64,000 bases of DNA from Apteryx mantelli (GCF_036417845.1 NC_089980.1:53876501-53940500), one strand, 5' to 3'. Positions 21,622 to 35,655 are shown, counted from the stretch's first letter. Made by a program: numbers and translations. The notes: generated by a model not told the origin, from the sequence alone.

Positions 21622-24600
21622 AAACCTAACTCAAATGAGAAATTCTGGACAAGCTTAGATTCTGCTAAAGCTTATGTCTTTTGTTGGGAAAACCTACTTA
21701 CTTGCTCTACGCAAGTGGGCATTTCTGTATTGCTGAGCTTTCATGTTTGTATATGCCAGCACAAAATAATATTGTAGTCTGCTTCTTTCCTTACATTTAC
21801 TAATGATTAAAACAGTCTTGTAGGTAGAATATATATGATACGTTCCTTATGTAATGAGAAATTCTGGGTCTGTCATTCGTGAGCTTAAGCACTCCATCAG
21901 AAATGTTTGTAAACCGGTATTACTGAATTTTTGCTTGGAGTGCTTCTGAAAGATGCTTTTGAAGAGGATGTGATTATTTAGATCATACTTACCTTCTACT
22001 TGTGTGTAGTTGCTGTCTCTTTCTAAACTTTGTCTTGTGTTTGTTTAAAGGATGTCTAGCATTTTCACTTTGTTATAATGTCTAGAGGACAGGGGATGGG
22101 AAAATAGTGGTTCAAATATATGAAGTTATGTGTTCGAAGTCATGCGGTAAGCTTGGTTAGTACAGAGGCAGCATTAGAAGCCAGATTTTTATGGGTGTTT
22201 GTTCACCAAGTCATGCTAGTTTGAGATTTCACCTTATAAAATATAGCAAAAATATATATTATTCACAGTGTGTATCTAATGTGCCTCCCCCCTGTGCACA
22301 AATAAGTCTTAAACAAGCTGATTCATATTCAGATTTATAGTATAGCTTGAGAATGTTATTTTTTTCCCCTTTGGTAGCTGCATACAGTGGCAAATAGGCT
22401 ATCTTCATAGAAAACTTAAATCATTTTAATCTTTGGTTTTGCTTTTCTGTTTCAAAAATACTTAAATATCAACTCTATGTGGAACTGCCTCATTGAGGTA
22501 AATGGATAAGTGTCAGTCTTTGAACTTCCTGAATAATTTTTCTTCTCCAAATGTATAACCAATTTTTCAAAACTTTCTGGTATTCAAACTTCTAGAGAGC
22601 TCATTATAAACAGTTTTAATTTTTACAAGTATATTTGTTTTATTAACATTCTTGACATGGCACTGAACACAGAAGAAATTCAAGATCCCCAAATACTTTG
22701 TAATGAAAAAACAGATAGACCTTCTTAAACAAATGACTCAAAGTTCCTAATCTTAGAAGAGTACATACTTCTTATTGTGGGTAATAATAAAAGATCTACT
22801 GCAGATAGTATGGTTTTCAGTAAAAATTTAACAAAAGTCTTTTTTTCAATTTCTGTATTGTACAGATAACCCTGGAAAAGTGGACAATCTGCAGACATAC
22901 AGAAAAACAACAGTAGCCAGCACACACATCATGTGGGAGAGTTTATTAATTAAACAAGAGAAAGAGGCAAGAAATGCTTCATAATTTTAAAACCACTTCA
23001 CTTCTGTATACCACATTTTTCTTTGCTTCTTGACATAATTTTTTTAGGTGATTTTTTCCATATTCTTGTGACATCCTCCATCCTCCCTCACTAATGAGAG
23101 GATAGAGTTGTCTTTAGGTTAATTTTTCAGCTACAGTAATCCTGGCTTGCTGCTATGATTGTTTGGATAATATCACCAGTTAAAGCCTAAATTGTTTCAT
23201 GGTTAGTCAGAAGATACTTGAAATTTTGCATGGTACTATCGCTTATGCCTACATTAACTATGTTCTGATATCTGAATAAGCTCCACCAAGTTACTAAATG
23301 CTTTTGTAATCTGAGACTGTTTAAACTCGAAATACTCTTGTTCACGGTTAATCATCTGCATTAATGTTTGTATTGTAACTTGTCCTTGGTCTGTGTGCCG
23401 CTGAAATGACATCTCTTTGATAAGAATAAAAATAGAGTTATGTAATACAACTGAATTTTAGAGCAAGAAAATGGTTGAAAGTAAGCAGCAGATTCTTTTT
23501 CTGGTTGTATTTTGTAATGTAGTGATGACAAATGAAAGGTGGGAATTTTTTAGATGCCAGGGAATTAACTAAATGTACAGGTCATTTAACTGACTGCAGA
23601 GCGGCCTACTGGGAAGAAACAAACCACTTACTGAGAACAGGAATTCATGCAAAACAGCATTGGCAAACACTTCTTTCTGGTGACTCCTAATTAACTTAGC
23701 TGCAGAGTCCAGTTTCGTTAACCTGTGCTACATGATAAAAACAATAATTAATTAGCATTCTTCTAGTAGAAATCCTTAAAATATAGCTATTAGCATTAGT
23801 TATAATTCCTTTGGTAATGAAATATGCCATTTGGAGAGAGAAATGATCTCTTTAAAAGGGTGGATTTCCCACTGCAAAGTTTCTTTTCTGACTGGTGAAG
23901 TGATTGTCATTTTGTTATTATACATTTTAAAAAAATCACATAGATCTTTTCTATATATCTGTGACAGATTATAGAAAACTTAAATGCTGCAAATTGCGAA
24001 ATAAAACTGACTACAGTACATTGAAAGGTTATAGATTCTATTTTAATACTGAAAAATATTTCAAAATGTTTGTGTTAAAGTGTATCCCAGAGGGTTGGAA
24101 TTTTTTAAATAGTGAACAAATTTTAGTCAAAAACAAATTTTCTTTTGCCTTTTTAAATGAAAGTATATCTGGCCTGGATTTGACTATTGTTTAAAAACTG
24201 TTCTTTGAGATTGCTTTTTTTTCTTGGAACAAACATGAAAACTTTCATTGCTTTGTCATGCAAACCTTTCTGATGATGAAGAGTGGGTAGTCTGCGACAC
24301 AGGGAGGATCTGTGTGTCTAAACTCAGTATTCCTTGATCATAGCTTAGAAAAAGGAATCAGCCTTGGAATTACTCTTTCTGACCCTGGTGTTGCAGACTG
24401 ATCTGGCTGACTTTATCGGTATGGATATGTGTAAACAGAACAGCTTGCAGAATGGACACCTATCTCCTTAGAGAGAAAAATGGACTTGCTCCTTTTGGTT
24501 TCCTGCAGAACATCTGAAAAAATAAGGAATTTTTTTTTCTTTCGGTTTGGCTTTATGTCTTCCTTCAGCAATTTGAGATGTTAGCCAGCTTAGAATTTTA

Positions 24601-25565
24601 GTTTGAAGACCTTGCGCAGGTGATATGATTGGAGACTAACAGCTTGAGAGGGAAGAATTTTTATAGTTGGCCAAGACTTCTGTATAGTTTGATTGTCTCT
24701 CTCAATTTAGAGAGGCCCAAATGTGGTTTTTAATGTATGGCAATTGAGTTTAGGGTAAAAAAAATCAAAAATGTGATTGCTTTCCTCTAGAATTAGAAAT
24801 AATGAAATTAAGGCCTGACTAATTTCTGCTGTATATAATTTTGAATGATTAAAAAATTTGCTGGACCATAACTTTGGGGGGCTAAAACATATGCTGTCTC
24901 TTGCATATGCATTTAAAAGGTATGGATCAAAAAGACAAACAACCCTTCATCTCTTTGCTTGTGACATCAAAAAACTCAAAGCTAGTTTTCCTAGTTCTTC
25001 AGTGCTCAGGTAGATAATTACTTAACATTAAGAAAAACCTTCCCTTTTTTGCATTAATCATTTACAAAGAAACACCAATTCCTTTATTATGCTAGTTATA
25101 CATACGCCTTCTGTACCGAGAGTTTTCAAACTTCTGGCAATGAGGACCACATTTTTGTGTTGCAGAAAAGGAGAAACTAGTCCATGTGAATTTGTGGACA
25201 TAAATGTCTTCCAGTGACTGATTACCTGACAGATAACTACCAAGTGTGCAAGTTGCTCATAGAAGACAGCACGGTGATCCCAATGTTAAAGGCTGTGTCA
25301 GTGAGGTATAACTTATGCTGTTCTCTGTGGATGAGAAGTCGTCTTGACAACTCAAGATATACAGGTTACAGTTTGGAAACAACTATTCAGAATAGCTCCT
25401 TACTGGCAGGAATAGCTCATTGGCAGATATATAAATACCATGTAGGTTTTGCAATGAATTATTGCTAGTCTAGTACTGTATGCAAGGGTGAACATTTGCT
25501 TGAGAATTTTTTTTATCATGAAACTATTTACAGTGATTAGGAAAATCTTCATTTTTAGTGTAGTT

Positions 25566-25598
25566 GTTTTTTTTTTTTTGTTTTTGTTTTTTTTTTAG
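25566..25598. repeat. T/G-rich simple tract
   Basis: T homopolymers interrupted by single G bases. Low complexity, with no gene signal. Confidence 0.85.
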
Positions 25599-26495
25599 AA
25601 CCAGCACTGTGGCAAAAGTAATATGGTGCAGATTCCAGACCTGTATCTTTTAAACAGTATCGTATAGCTATGATTATATAGTGGCTTGTAGAAAATAATA
25701 CTGTGACTTCTTTTTTAATTGTTATATGCACAATTTAACTGATACCTGATTTTATGAACATAAGTATGTATTTAAAAAGTTGTATCTCTTCTGCAAGTTA
25801 AATTTAAGGAGAGGTTTAGGGCTGACTTGGTTGCCTAGAGTTTTGAGATTGCTATGGTCAACCATAGGTGCATTTCTTTCCTTAGAATAAAACTATTACC
25901 TTCTTTCCTAGTTATTTTTGCTGGTCTCTCCTCAACACATTTCCCTTTAGAAAAAAGTGCACAGCAGGAAGGCTGATCCTCTAACTGCTTTGTGGGTTTG
26001 GGTTTTTTTGTTTCATCTTTTTTTTTGTTTGCAAGAACCATGAAACGAAGAGGCTTCTTTTAGTGTCTGAAGTTCAGATACTGTCTTCCCTCCCTCTACT
26101 CCCAATATGTACTTGCATGTAGTGAACAAGAGAGAAGCTTGAAACTGGACCATTAGGGTAGCTGGACTAGTGTGTTTATTCTGTCTTCTCATGATTACTC
26201 ATTTGTCTTGCTCTACCCTGCTTTCCTTTTGTTCCTCTTTTCTTTGTTTTCTTCTGATGCTCTGTTGCTTTGTGGTGTTATCCATCAGAATCAAGCTGTG
26301 CTGCTGTTGCTCTTCAGGATGTGATTTTTTCCCTCCACATACCCTGCAGTAACTAGAAGAAAACAACAGATACTGATGATGGTGAATCACTTTCCCTGTT
26401 GCACTCAGTTATCTGTCTAGAACCACCTGGTAGACCACTGTGTTCAGAAGTGATATGTGCAACCCAAGGAAATCTTACCAGTATGAGGATATGGG

Positions 26496-26541
26496 ATGGT
26501 GGTGGTGGTGAATTTATTTTTATTTATTTATTTATTTATTT
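26496..26541. repeat. (TGG)n then (TTTA)n microsatellites
   Basis: Four TGG units (26496-26509) are closely followed by a TTTA tetramer array to about 26541. Both are simple repeats likely to vary in length. Confidence 0.93.
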
Positions 26542-27387
26542 CACCTCTGCTTCTTAGTTTTTTGCCTTTAAGTTTCTGGATTTGTCTTTCTGATCTCATT
26601 TCTTCTGGTTGTGTAATCTTTCTTGAAGGATGAACAGGTTTTATTGATGAAAACAATCATCATGAAGTCTTCTAAGGAGCTGTTCATGTTATAAAACTTC
26701 ACTTGTATTTTTAAAGGAAAATGAGGTAGAGGCTAGTTTTAGTATTTTGCACTAATAATAAAACTAAGCAAGCTTATCTTTTAAACTACTATACAGTGGT
26801 TCACTTGACATCTTTGAAGAAACGTTTTCAGCTTTGATTTCCTTTATCCATATTAAAAGTGAAATAATCATGCAGTTCATTAACTACAAATGTGTCCTGC
26901 AAAATAAGACTTTACAGAGCTGATCCTTGCTTGAGCAGGAGTTTGGATTGAAGATTTTCTGAGTTCATTATCCTATGATTCTAGATGTGCGTATGCTGGT
27001 TCCATTTATTTCCTTCTGGGATGAATTGCGTTGCATTCGTTGGAGAGATGACTCTTGATACATGTAGTACAACCACTTATCCAGGTTTTAGTCTTTCTAA
27101 TCTTTGTCAGTTGGACTCATATCTGAAGAGAAATTTGAAAATGTTTTACTGTTACTTAAACATCTGTATTTAGCTTTTGGTTATTCCTTCAAGTGTCATG
27201 CCCCTTCCTGCGACATCTTGGGACATCTCGGCATCAGCATTCTGCTGTTGGCTTTAGCCCTCTCTTTATTATTCTGTGCTTGGAATAAGCTAATGATATC
27301 TCCCTGACTGGTGCAATAATTAGTGTCTTCTGTAGGAGACTAGTTTGGGGAAATCAATTAACCTGTCTTCTGTGGATGATTAAATAA

Positions 27388-28150
27388 GATCATAGGATAA
27401 TTCAGGTCAGAAGGGACCTCAGGAGGTCTCTAGTCCAACTTCCTGTTCGAAGGCTCAGCTGTAAGGTCAGACCAGGCTCCTCAGGGCTTTATCCAGTCAG
27501 ATCTTGAAAAACTCCTAAGAACAGGGAGTGCACAACCTCTCTGGGCAACCTGCTCCGCTGCTTGACTGTCCTCATGGTGAAAAAGCTTTTCCTTATATCC
27601 AGTGTAAATCTCTCTTGTTTCAGTTTATGCTCATTGCCTCTTGTCTTCCACCATGCACTACTGTGAAGATCCTGGCTGCATCATCTTCTCCTTGTAGGTA
27701 CTGGTAGGTCTTTCTGAAGCCACCTCTTCTCCTGGCTGAACAAATCCACTTCCCTCCACCTCATAGGACAGATGCTCCAACTTTCTGACCGTCTTGGTGG
27801 CTCTCAGCTGAGCTTGCTCCAGTTTATCCCTGCTTTTCTTGTATTGGGGGTCACAAAACTGGATGCAGTATTCTAGATGTGGTGTAATGACTGCTTGGTA
27901 GAGTGGGATAATCGCTTTCCTTGGTCTACAGCCTATACTGCTGTTAATACAGCACAGGATGCTGTTGGCCTTCTTTGCTCCCAGGGCACGCTGCTGGCTC
28001 ATGTTCATCTTGTTGTCCACCAAGACTCCCAGGTTCTTTCTGGTAGAGCTGCTCCCTGGCCAGTCATTCTTAAGTCTGTATTGTTGCAAGGTGTTACTCC
28101 TTTCCAGATGCAGGACTTTGCATTTGTGCTTGTTGAATTTGCTGAAATTA
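27388..28150 (-). mobile_element. CR1 LINE, 5'-truncated, antisense to AFDN
   Basis: The minus strand from about 28150 down to 27388 is the 3' end of an avian CR1 non-LTR retrotransposon. A frame of 143 codons (28089-27658) remains open and matches the reverse transcriptase C-terminal region, with the motifs LGVLVDNKMNMSQQ, AKKANSIL, IIPLYQAVITPHLEYCIQF, YKK and LEQAQLRATK. Upstream, at 28145-28090, the frame-equivalent words HKCKVLHL also fit. The + strand end, cagaagggacctcaggaggt to 'gtccaacttcctg', matches the conserved CR1 3' UTR, and the tail is a single worn copy of the terminal octamer repeat (near 27390-27398). Like most copies it is truncated at the 5' end and has no catalytic FADD motif, so it cannot move on its own. 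Confidence 0.95.
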
Positions 28151-31100
28151 AAAAAAGCCTGCTAGATCATCCTGTCTAGCAAATTATTTAAGCATGTGCT
28201 CAAGTACTTTATTGAATATAGAAGTACTTAAATGCTTTGTTGAATTTGAGTACTTGGACCACAGCATTCTGCTGTCTCTGTCCTACTCAACTTTTATGAT
28301 TGCAAGTACCTTAACATTTCAGGAACTTTCTGATCCGCTTTATGTATCTGCTGGCATAGATTTATGATGAGGAAGCATTCTTCGCTTATATGATAGGTTT
28401 TTTGAGGGAGATTGAATATCCTAATATTTCAGGAGAAGAAGCAACTGTAAATTGTCTAAATTACATTCTGTTCTATTTCCATTTTCTCCAGTATTTCCTC
28501 TTAATCAAGATTGCAAACCTGCATGAGTTACCAGAATAGATACTTGCAGTGAATGAGTTATGCTGGATTATTTTTGTAAATATGTGCTTGTTGTGGGTAG
28601 TATTTGTTTCTGCTTCTGATTATTACTAATCTTATAGTACAGCACAGAATACAGTACAGTGTGTTATCAAGCTAATATCTTCATCCTGAACCTTCTTCTC
28701 TGTGTTTTGAATTCTGCTATTGTGATACAGATCTCTGTGATGGCTAAAGAAGTCTTAAAAAAAACCAGTATGTATCGCTTGAGGCAAGCAGTAGCTGCTG
28801 AACATATCTTGCCATTTGTGATCTTAAAAACAAAGTTTTGTCTATGAAACATTAATTTTAACCACAGAAAGATCTTTTTTCATGGTATTAGAACTTCAAA
28901 ACATCTGGTATATTTGGTTAGATGTGGAGACTAGGTCAATTGCGTGGAAATATTGCTATGCTGATAGTGTAGCATTTTTGCTAGAAGAAATGCTGAAGTT
29001 CTAGTTTCAAAGTACAATAAAACTTAATCTGGCCACAGATGTTTAGTCTTACTATCTGCTGCTTCAGTAGAGTATTTTTTTTTTACCATTAAAATTTAAA
29101 TTATTACTTTGGAACTTGGGTAATATTAATCTGTTAATTCTCTAATTCTCTGTTCCAAGGCCAATATTAACATACATAAATTTAAAACCAAAATAAGCTG
29201 AGAAAGCAAACCCCCCAAAACTGTCTGAGCTTAAATTCAGCATTAGATTCTGTATACTGGTATTCGTTTTAAACAAATAAAGCTTTAAATCACCTTTCTT
29301 ACATTTTATATCAGAATCTAATTTGGAAGCTACTGATGGAATGGATAGCAAGTTTGTAGGTTACCACTTCAGTTGGCCTTTGCCTGGTCTGGATATTTGT
29401 TTTTGGATTTACATCTAAAAACATGGTTAAAAAGGTTTATTGTGTACTCTGAAAGTCAGTGGATCAGGACTGGCTTGCCCCAGAAGAGGGGTGATCACAA
29501 TCTGGAGCTCCTCAAGGAAATATCCTTCCAGAAGTATTCTTTTGTAAAAGGAGACTGTTTAGCTGACACATCTCTGAACACAGCTGCAGCAACGTGTGAT
29601 GGAGAGAAGCTGTCTTTATTATGACAATATGAAACCTTAAAGTTGAATCAACAAGCTCGCAGAGGAACTATTGAGTTGTGCTCATTTGAGAAACCTCTTT
29701 AAGCTCTGTAACCATCTGCTCTCTCAATTCTAGGAATGAAGCTGCAGCCTACTCTAAGCAATGTACAAATATAGAAAAGTGTTGTCATTAAGTGCATGCT
29801 GAGAGAATATTTGTGTTGTTCTGGACAGGCGTGGATAGGAAGGGTGGAAAAGAGATAATGTGAAGGATGGGCATGTGATGATTAACAGCATCCAGATATT
29901 CAGTAGATTCTAGTTTATAAAGGAGCGTCCCTGTCTCCTCCCAACTTCACACGCTAACTTGTACTCGGTGGTCTGACTGAATTGCCCTCTGAAACTTCCT
30001 TGGTCATCTTTAAGCAGGCAGTGGCAAGTTTTTTTCCGAAACGAGGAGCAAACGGCTACAAAATGATGGGATAGTATTGATTTAGGTGCTGATCTGCTGG
30101 AGTAGATTTGTTCTGATGTTTGAATGAAAAGTGAGTGAGTGACCCTGGCTACTTAAAATTTTGAGCACTTACAAGATGAGTATGTGATTGGTTCCATTGA
30201 TTAAACCCCTCATCATGACTAGAATTCAAGTCAGGTTCCTATCTTACCCGGTATCACAACTAAATGATAATTCAAGTATCGATGTTTATAACTGGTAAGG
30301 AGGAGAGCCATCTTGCTGCCTTTTGGAAATAGAAATTTTACTTAAAAAAAAAAAAAAAAAGTTTTGCATAGATCATTTAATCAGAGATTCAACTGAAAAA
30401 TATTTGAGAGGGTGGGATCAACAGTTATAAAGTAGTAACTTAAATTTTTTTTGAACCTGGCATATATCTGAGCTCTATTGGTCACAAATCACTACTAGAT
30501 TTTCAAACAATGTCCCTTTGACAAAAAAGTCACTAAAATTGGTCATAATACATATCTTTTTCCAGATTATTTATACTATTATGAAGAGAACTGCACAGGA
30601 AATGAGGAGCTTCCTATGTAATCAAGTGGTCAACTGCTGTTTCCTCTATCGGGAATAGAATTGGTTATTGCTCAGTCTCTAAATCTGCATTGTTGTCCTG
30701 AGCATGGAATAGAAATTCTAAAGCAGTAGGAGTGAGGGAGAAAATAGAGTGGCCATGATTGAAATACTGAAATTTATAGAAAGAGAATGTTTTTTGACTC
30801 ATATAGTTATGAGGTACTTCTAAGTGTGTTTTTTTTTTTTAATACATATTTTGTAGCATGATTAAATGTAGACTTTTAACTGGTTTAATTGAGCTTTTTT
30901 TAAACATGTTTAACTCATCATATCTCTGTGCTGACTTTCTTAATCATGGCTGCTTCCTCAAATCTCACTTTGTTTTAATATATTTTTTTTCACTTTCCTC
31001 CTCTGGTCTGTTATATTGAAATGATGCTACTGTGATTGCTGCAGGAACTCGTAGAGACTCAGGAATGTAAACTCTATCGGTGTCTGTGTATAGGCAACAT

Positions 31101-32936
31101 CTGACATAGCATTTTTTAGAAATTCTCTTGGCATCTCTGAGTAATTGGTTCAATTAATGTAGCCATGCCAAAAATGGTGAAGCCTTGTCAATATTGTCTT
31201 TTATGTTCAGCATGTGAAAAATGTTTTAGTGGCTAGTACTAGCAGCAAGTGATAGTAGCACTAATGTACTCTGTACTGCTAATGTTTGGGAAAAAGTTAT
31301 TTCTGGTAAAAAAAAAATAATAATACAATGTATTTAAATATTTAATTATTGCAACATCAACTTGGTATTTCTATTGATAACTTTAGCTGAACTTTGAAAT
31401 AATAGAAAGCTGAACTTGTTTCTATGCAATGCTAGTCTTAGACAGTAGATGCTAAGTACTTTGGTAATATAAACAAAAATATGGCTTCTATTTGGTTAAA
31501 TGAGTTACTAATTGAAGTATAGTCTGATTATACCATATTAGCCTTATACAGTCTCTTAGACTTTTTATGTTACAAGTTTTAAATACTGTATTATTTTCAT
31601 AATGTTCTATTGTTGAGACTAGTGAAATAAATGTTTTTAGGTAGGGATGGTGAAATATCTTAATTCCCATCAACAACAAAGTTATTACTGTTAGATAATG
31701 TTAAGATAGCCTCAAACATACTTTTTGGTTGGTTGGGTTTCTAGATCCGCAGAGGTGTTCCTTGTAAGTCACTGTTTATAGACTGCCAACAGCTACCCAA
31801 GAAAAGAGAATAAGGATGTGATTTCATGTTTATAACTTAAGCTGGTAAAATGGCCTTCTAGCAGCAAAAGACTGCTCCCTTGCCCCTTTGTCAACTGAGC
31901 TTTTTTTTTATTATTATTATTATTTTTTTTATTTTAAATCCCTCCTTTATGTGGGCATTGGGTCTCATGTGACTCCATGATGAAGTTCTTAAGAAGGCTA
32001 AAAAAAGCAGGAGATACTCTTCAGGGAGCTGGGGGGCTAGAGTTAATTTTCTTTGGCTTTTCTCCCTGAACTAGCTCACTGGAGTTCACATAAATGATAG
32101 TGTTGTAGCAAGGGAAGTGACAACATGTAGCTGGAGGCAGGGCAGATGGGGAGAGGGTAAAGCTCCTTCAGATGTAGGTGCTAGTTGCCATTAGGTTAGC
32201 TGTGATGGAACCCCCACCCCACCCCGCCTTAAAAACAGGACCTGTGTAGAGTCTCTTTCTCCTGGTGTAACCTTCCAGTAATCAGCAGTATAGGGACTTT
32301 CAGGGAATTTACTTCTAGGTCTATGTATGCATGTATGTATTATTATTATTAGAACAGGATGTGGAATATAATGTGGAGGATATATGAAAGAAGAAAGAAT
32401 TGAGGTATGCAGGTTTTCTTGCTAGTTTGCAGAGCGAGACATATCAGCCGATGCACTTGCTTCCAGTCTGGAGAAATAGATGTTATTGTGGATGGGAATG
32501 AGTGTGGAACCTCCTAGGAGAAAAGTAGACTGGTACCTTAATAGGAGGGTAAAATATTTATTCATGAGAAGAAGGGTGCAAGAGAAAACAGTACTGGGAG
32601 AGTCTCACAATAAAATCAGAACTAAAGCAGTATTTTGTTTAAGTACATTTAATAAGAAATCTGTCTAGGACTACATTGATCTAGCTCTTGTGTTAGAATG
32701 GAGGAATTTGTTTCTAGTATGGGATTAGTCAAGAGAAAGCCTCACAGAACCATTGAGTACAAAATTAGTGTCGGGCTGAAGGTACTGTAGATGGTGTTAC
32801 TGCAGAGAAGGCCCTTTTTAACTTCCCAACTGTTGTTTTAAATGCAGTTAAATCAAGCTGAATGTCATTCAGCAGGCACACTGCTTGATGAAATTGCTGC
32901 CAAAGATTATATGACAGGATTAAGTACAATTTATTT

Positions 32937-32953
32937 AAAAAAAAAAAAAAAAA
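32937..32953. repeat. A-homopolymer tract
   Basis: Run of A bases in intron 1, ending in AGAGG. No polyadenylation signal or retrocopy was recognised before it. Confidence 0.9.
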
Positions 32954-33672
32954 GAGGCTATCAACAGATAAATCTTACCAAAGCGTTACAACTACTGCAA
33001 AGCTTTTTCCAAGTTATCTGTGCCCTTGGGTCCTCCAGTCAACCACCAAAAACTAATATAGCTAGTGACATTAATAAGCTGCTTCATAGGTTTTAAGATA
33101 TGACTTTATTCCCTAATTAAAAATTAATAATTCAAAGTGATAATTCATGGCAGAATTTTTTTTTGAGTAGCAGTATCAGGAAAACTTTTTTGGAGTATGT
33201 CCCTCAAGTTTGGTAGTTTGTGATACAGACCCAGCATTTCTCTTAACTGTTTGAAAAGGTTGCAGTTAGTGCTTCTAATACTGTCTAAAACTGTGTTTTA
33301 TACACATGTGAATTTGGCTACTCACTTTGGTTCTATCTGTAGTGAATGAATCTCTGTTCTTTTTTTCTACTTCTGATAATGGATGTATGGTAAAAGAAAC
33401 TAGAAAAGAAGATCATCTTAGGGTTTTTTTGTGCTCAAGCTGAAGGTGAGTATAACCACTGTGGTTATGCATCTTTGCAATCAGCTAACTTTGCATCAGC
33501 GCCACTTTCATTCGACAATGCAGACTTTTATATATTTTTGCAGAACTAATATTACACTAACATTATAAAAGTTGGGGACTAAAAAGCCCGAAGTTTAAAA
33601 AAAGGGGGAGGAGAGGGGGAATATTTTAGCTGGAGAAGAAAAATAACAATAATCCAAAAAAGCGTGTTGTGT

Positions 33673-33713
33673 CCCCCCCGTGTCGTGTCGTTTCCCCCCC
33701 CCCCACCCCCCCC
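33673..33713. repeat. C-homopolymer cluster
   Basis: C runs of 7, 11 and 8 bases are separated by a short CGTGT-type spacer and a single A. The minus strand is G-rich and could fold into a quadruplex. It is also prone to length error in assembly. Confidence 0.9.
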
Positions 33714-35655
33714 GTTTTTTCCAGGGCATTTGTTATGACAAAGACTGTGTTTAGGCTACATTTTGAAATGGCATCACTTCTTGAAATCTGCTTGACTCAC
33801 CTAATTTAATTTTAAAATAACTTTTTGAAATCCAGTCAAAGGTTGAATTTGAACCAATATCATCCAGAATGTATGGACTTAATGATTATAGACCAAGTTC
33901 CAAGACAGTGCATCAATAATTGTACAACTGGAACAAATTTAAATATTGCACATTAGTGTCTCTTGAGGTAGTTAAACTAGTAAGAAGGTTAATGAAGTTG
34001 GCAACAGTCCGGTGCAATTCCTGTGCTATCGCATTCCTTTTTGGCAAGAACCACTGTAAAACCTTCGGCGGTGTCAGTTTGGCAGTGAGCTCTTAATAGT
34101 ATTGTAAACAAGAGAATATGGACTGAGAGTTTTTCCCACTCAGGACCCCCTTCCCCAAACTTACCTGGGCAATAATCCCTTGTAGGCCTTTCTATTTTGC
34201 ATTCTGCCAGATAGGATCCTCCTATGTTTTGTTTGGCTATGTAATTCATTATATTGGTAGCTGCCTTAACGTCCCCCCGCCAAAAGAAGTAAATATTGTT
34301 CTTTAAAAAACAAAACAAAACAAAAGCCTAAAAGTTAAAAACATTTTAACTGCAGTGTAATGGATAGAACAGGTAATTGGAAACTGGGTCTAGTCAAGAT
34401 TAGATTTTGTGTTAAAGTAAGGGTCTAAGTGCATTTTGTTTGTTTGTTTTTTAAGCCTTCCTTTTTTTTCAGGTTGATTCCCTGCTGTAGTACATCTACT
34501 CCAGGAGAATCAGGTGCTTTTTTCCTATTAGGCTTCTTAGCATTCCTACTTCAAGCTCCTGACTAATTAGCCTTGTTGCCAGAGCACTTGCATGCAGAGT
34601 ATCGGATAGCATCTGCCTTTTTTTCTAGATTAGTCTGTGTAGCTAGCTGTCTTAACCCTGTATAGTGCAGATTCCAGCTTGTCTGACAGAAGTCAAGAAT
34701 ACACAGTCAAGTTCATGACTACACAGTGAAGCCGGGTCAGTCTTTTGTGGCAGTGTTAATAGAAGAATAAATAAGATATGACCCCTGGTTATGTAAAAAT
34801 GACTCTATTTTTGTTTTCTTTTGATACCCTGTTGCATCAAACTAAAGTCTGATACTGGAATAGTAAAGATGCAATATTGATTACAAGAAATTAATCCAAA
34901 CAGCTGTTGATTTAAAGGATCATTGATTTCACAGTTTTTGTCAGTGATAGTTTATTCCCAGTATTTAAACAGTTGGTGTTCCTTGCATGTATGAATGGGA
35001 GTTGATTTTCTGAAAGATTTTTTAGGGGAATGTTATAAGCAGTAGTCTAGATGTGACAGTAAATGTAGTAATTATTGGCAAACAAAACTATGTAATTCGT
35101 AAGTAATTCAAGAATGGAAGAAATATATCCCAGTGCCTAAAACTACTTTAAATAATTGGAGGTATCTCCAAAAAGAAACTGGTCATCAGAGACTGAACTT
35201 ACCTTTAAATTATAAAACTGAAAAAGAAAAAAGTAGGCCTCAGATTCCCTTGATTCAGCTTAACATGTGAGGTGTTATTCTATGAAAACTAATGTGGAGA
35301 CAAGGAAATGCAGATTGAAGGTTTACAGATGAAACTTTCTTAAAACAGAGATATAATTTGAAAGTGTTTGAATTTTACCCAGAATTTCTGATTATCCTTT
35401 GCCACTTGGTGCCTGCCTTCAATATCTTCTTCACCATTTGTAAAAGTCGTGGTAATATGTGTTTCTCATCAGTTCATTTGGGGTCTTATATATACCCATG
35501 AGCTTCACACCTTTAAAATCTGAATTAAAAAGTTACTTTTATGGTAATTTCTTATTATTTCTGAAATTATTTAATGTTTTGAAAATGGCTTTTATATTCT
35601 TAAGTATGGACACTTGGTCAGCTTTAATATACAGGGTCTACTGAGAGTAAATAGA

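Larger units (their letters stand above)
8731..27387 (+). other. AFDN: Intron 1, first AT-rich portion
   Basis: About 18.7 kb of AT-rich intron. No exon, nested gene, RNA gene or clear interspersed repeat was recognised. Low-complexity tracts are listed separately. Open frames are short (mostly under 120 codons) and protein-like features are absent. Conserved regulatory elements would need alignment to other species. Confidence 0.7.

Noticed and set aside
27658..28089. Open minus-strand frame as a host gene
   Set aside because: Its sequence is the C-terminal part of CR1 reverse transcriptase and is followed by the CR1 3' UTR, so it is a retrotransposon fragment.
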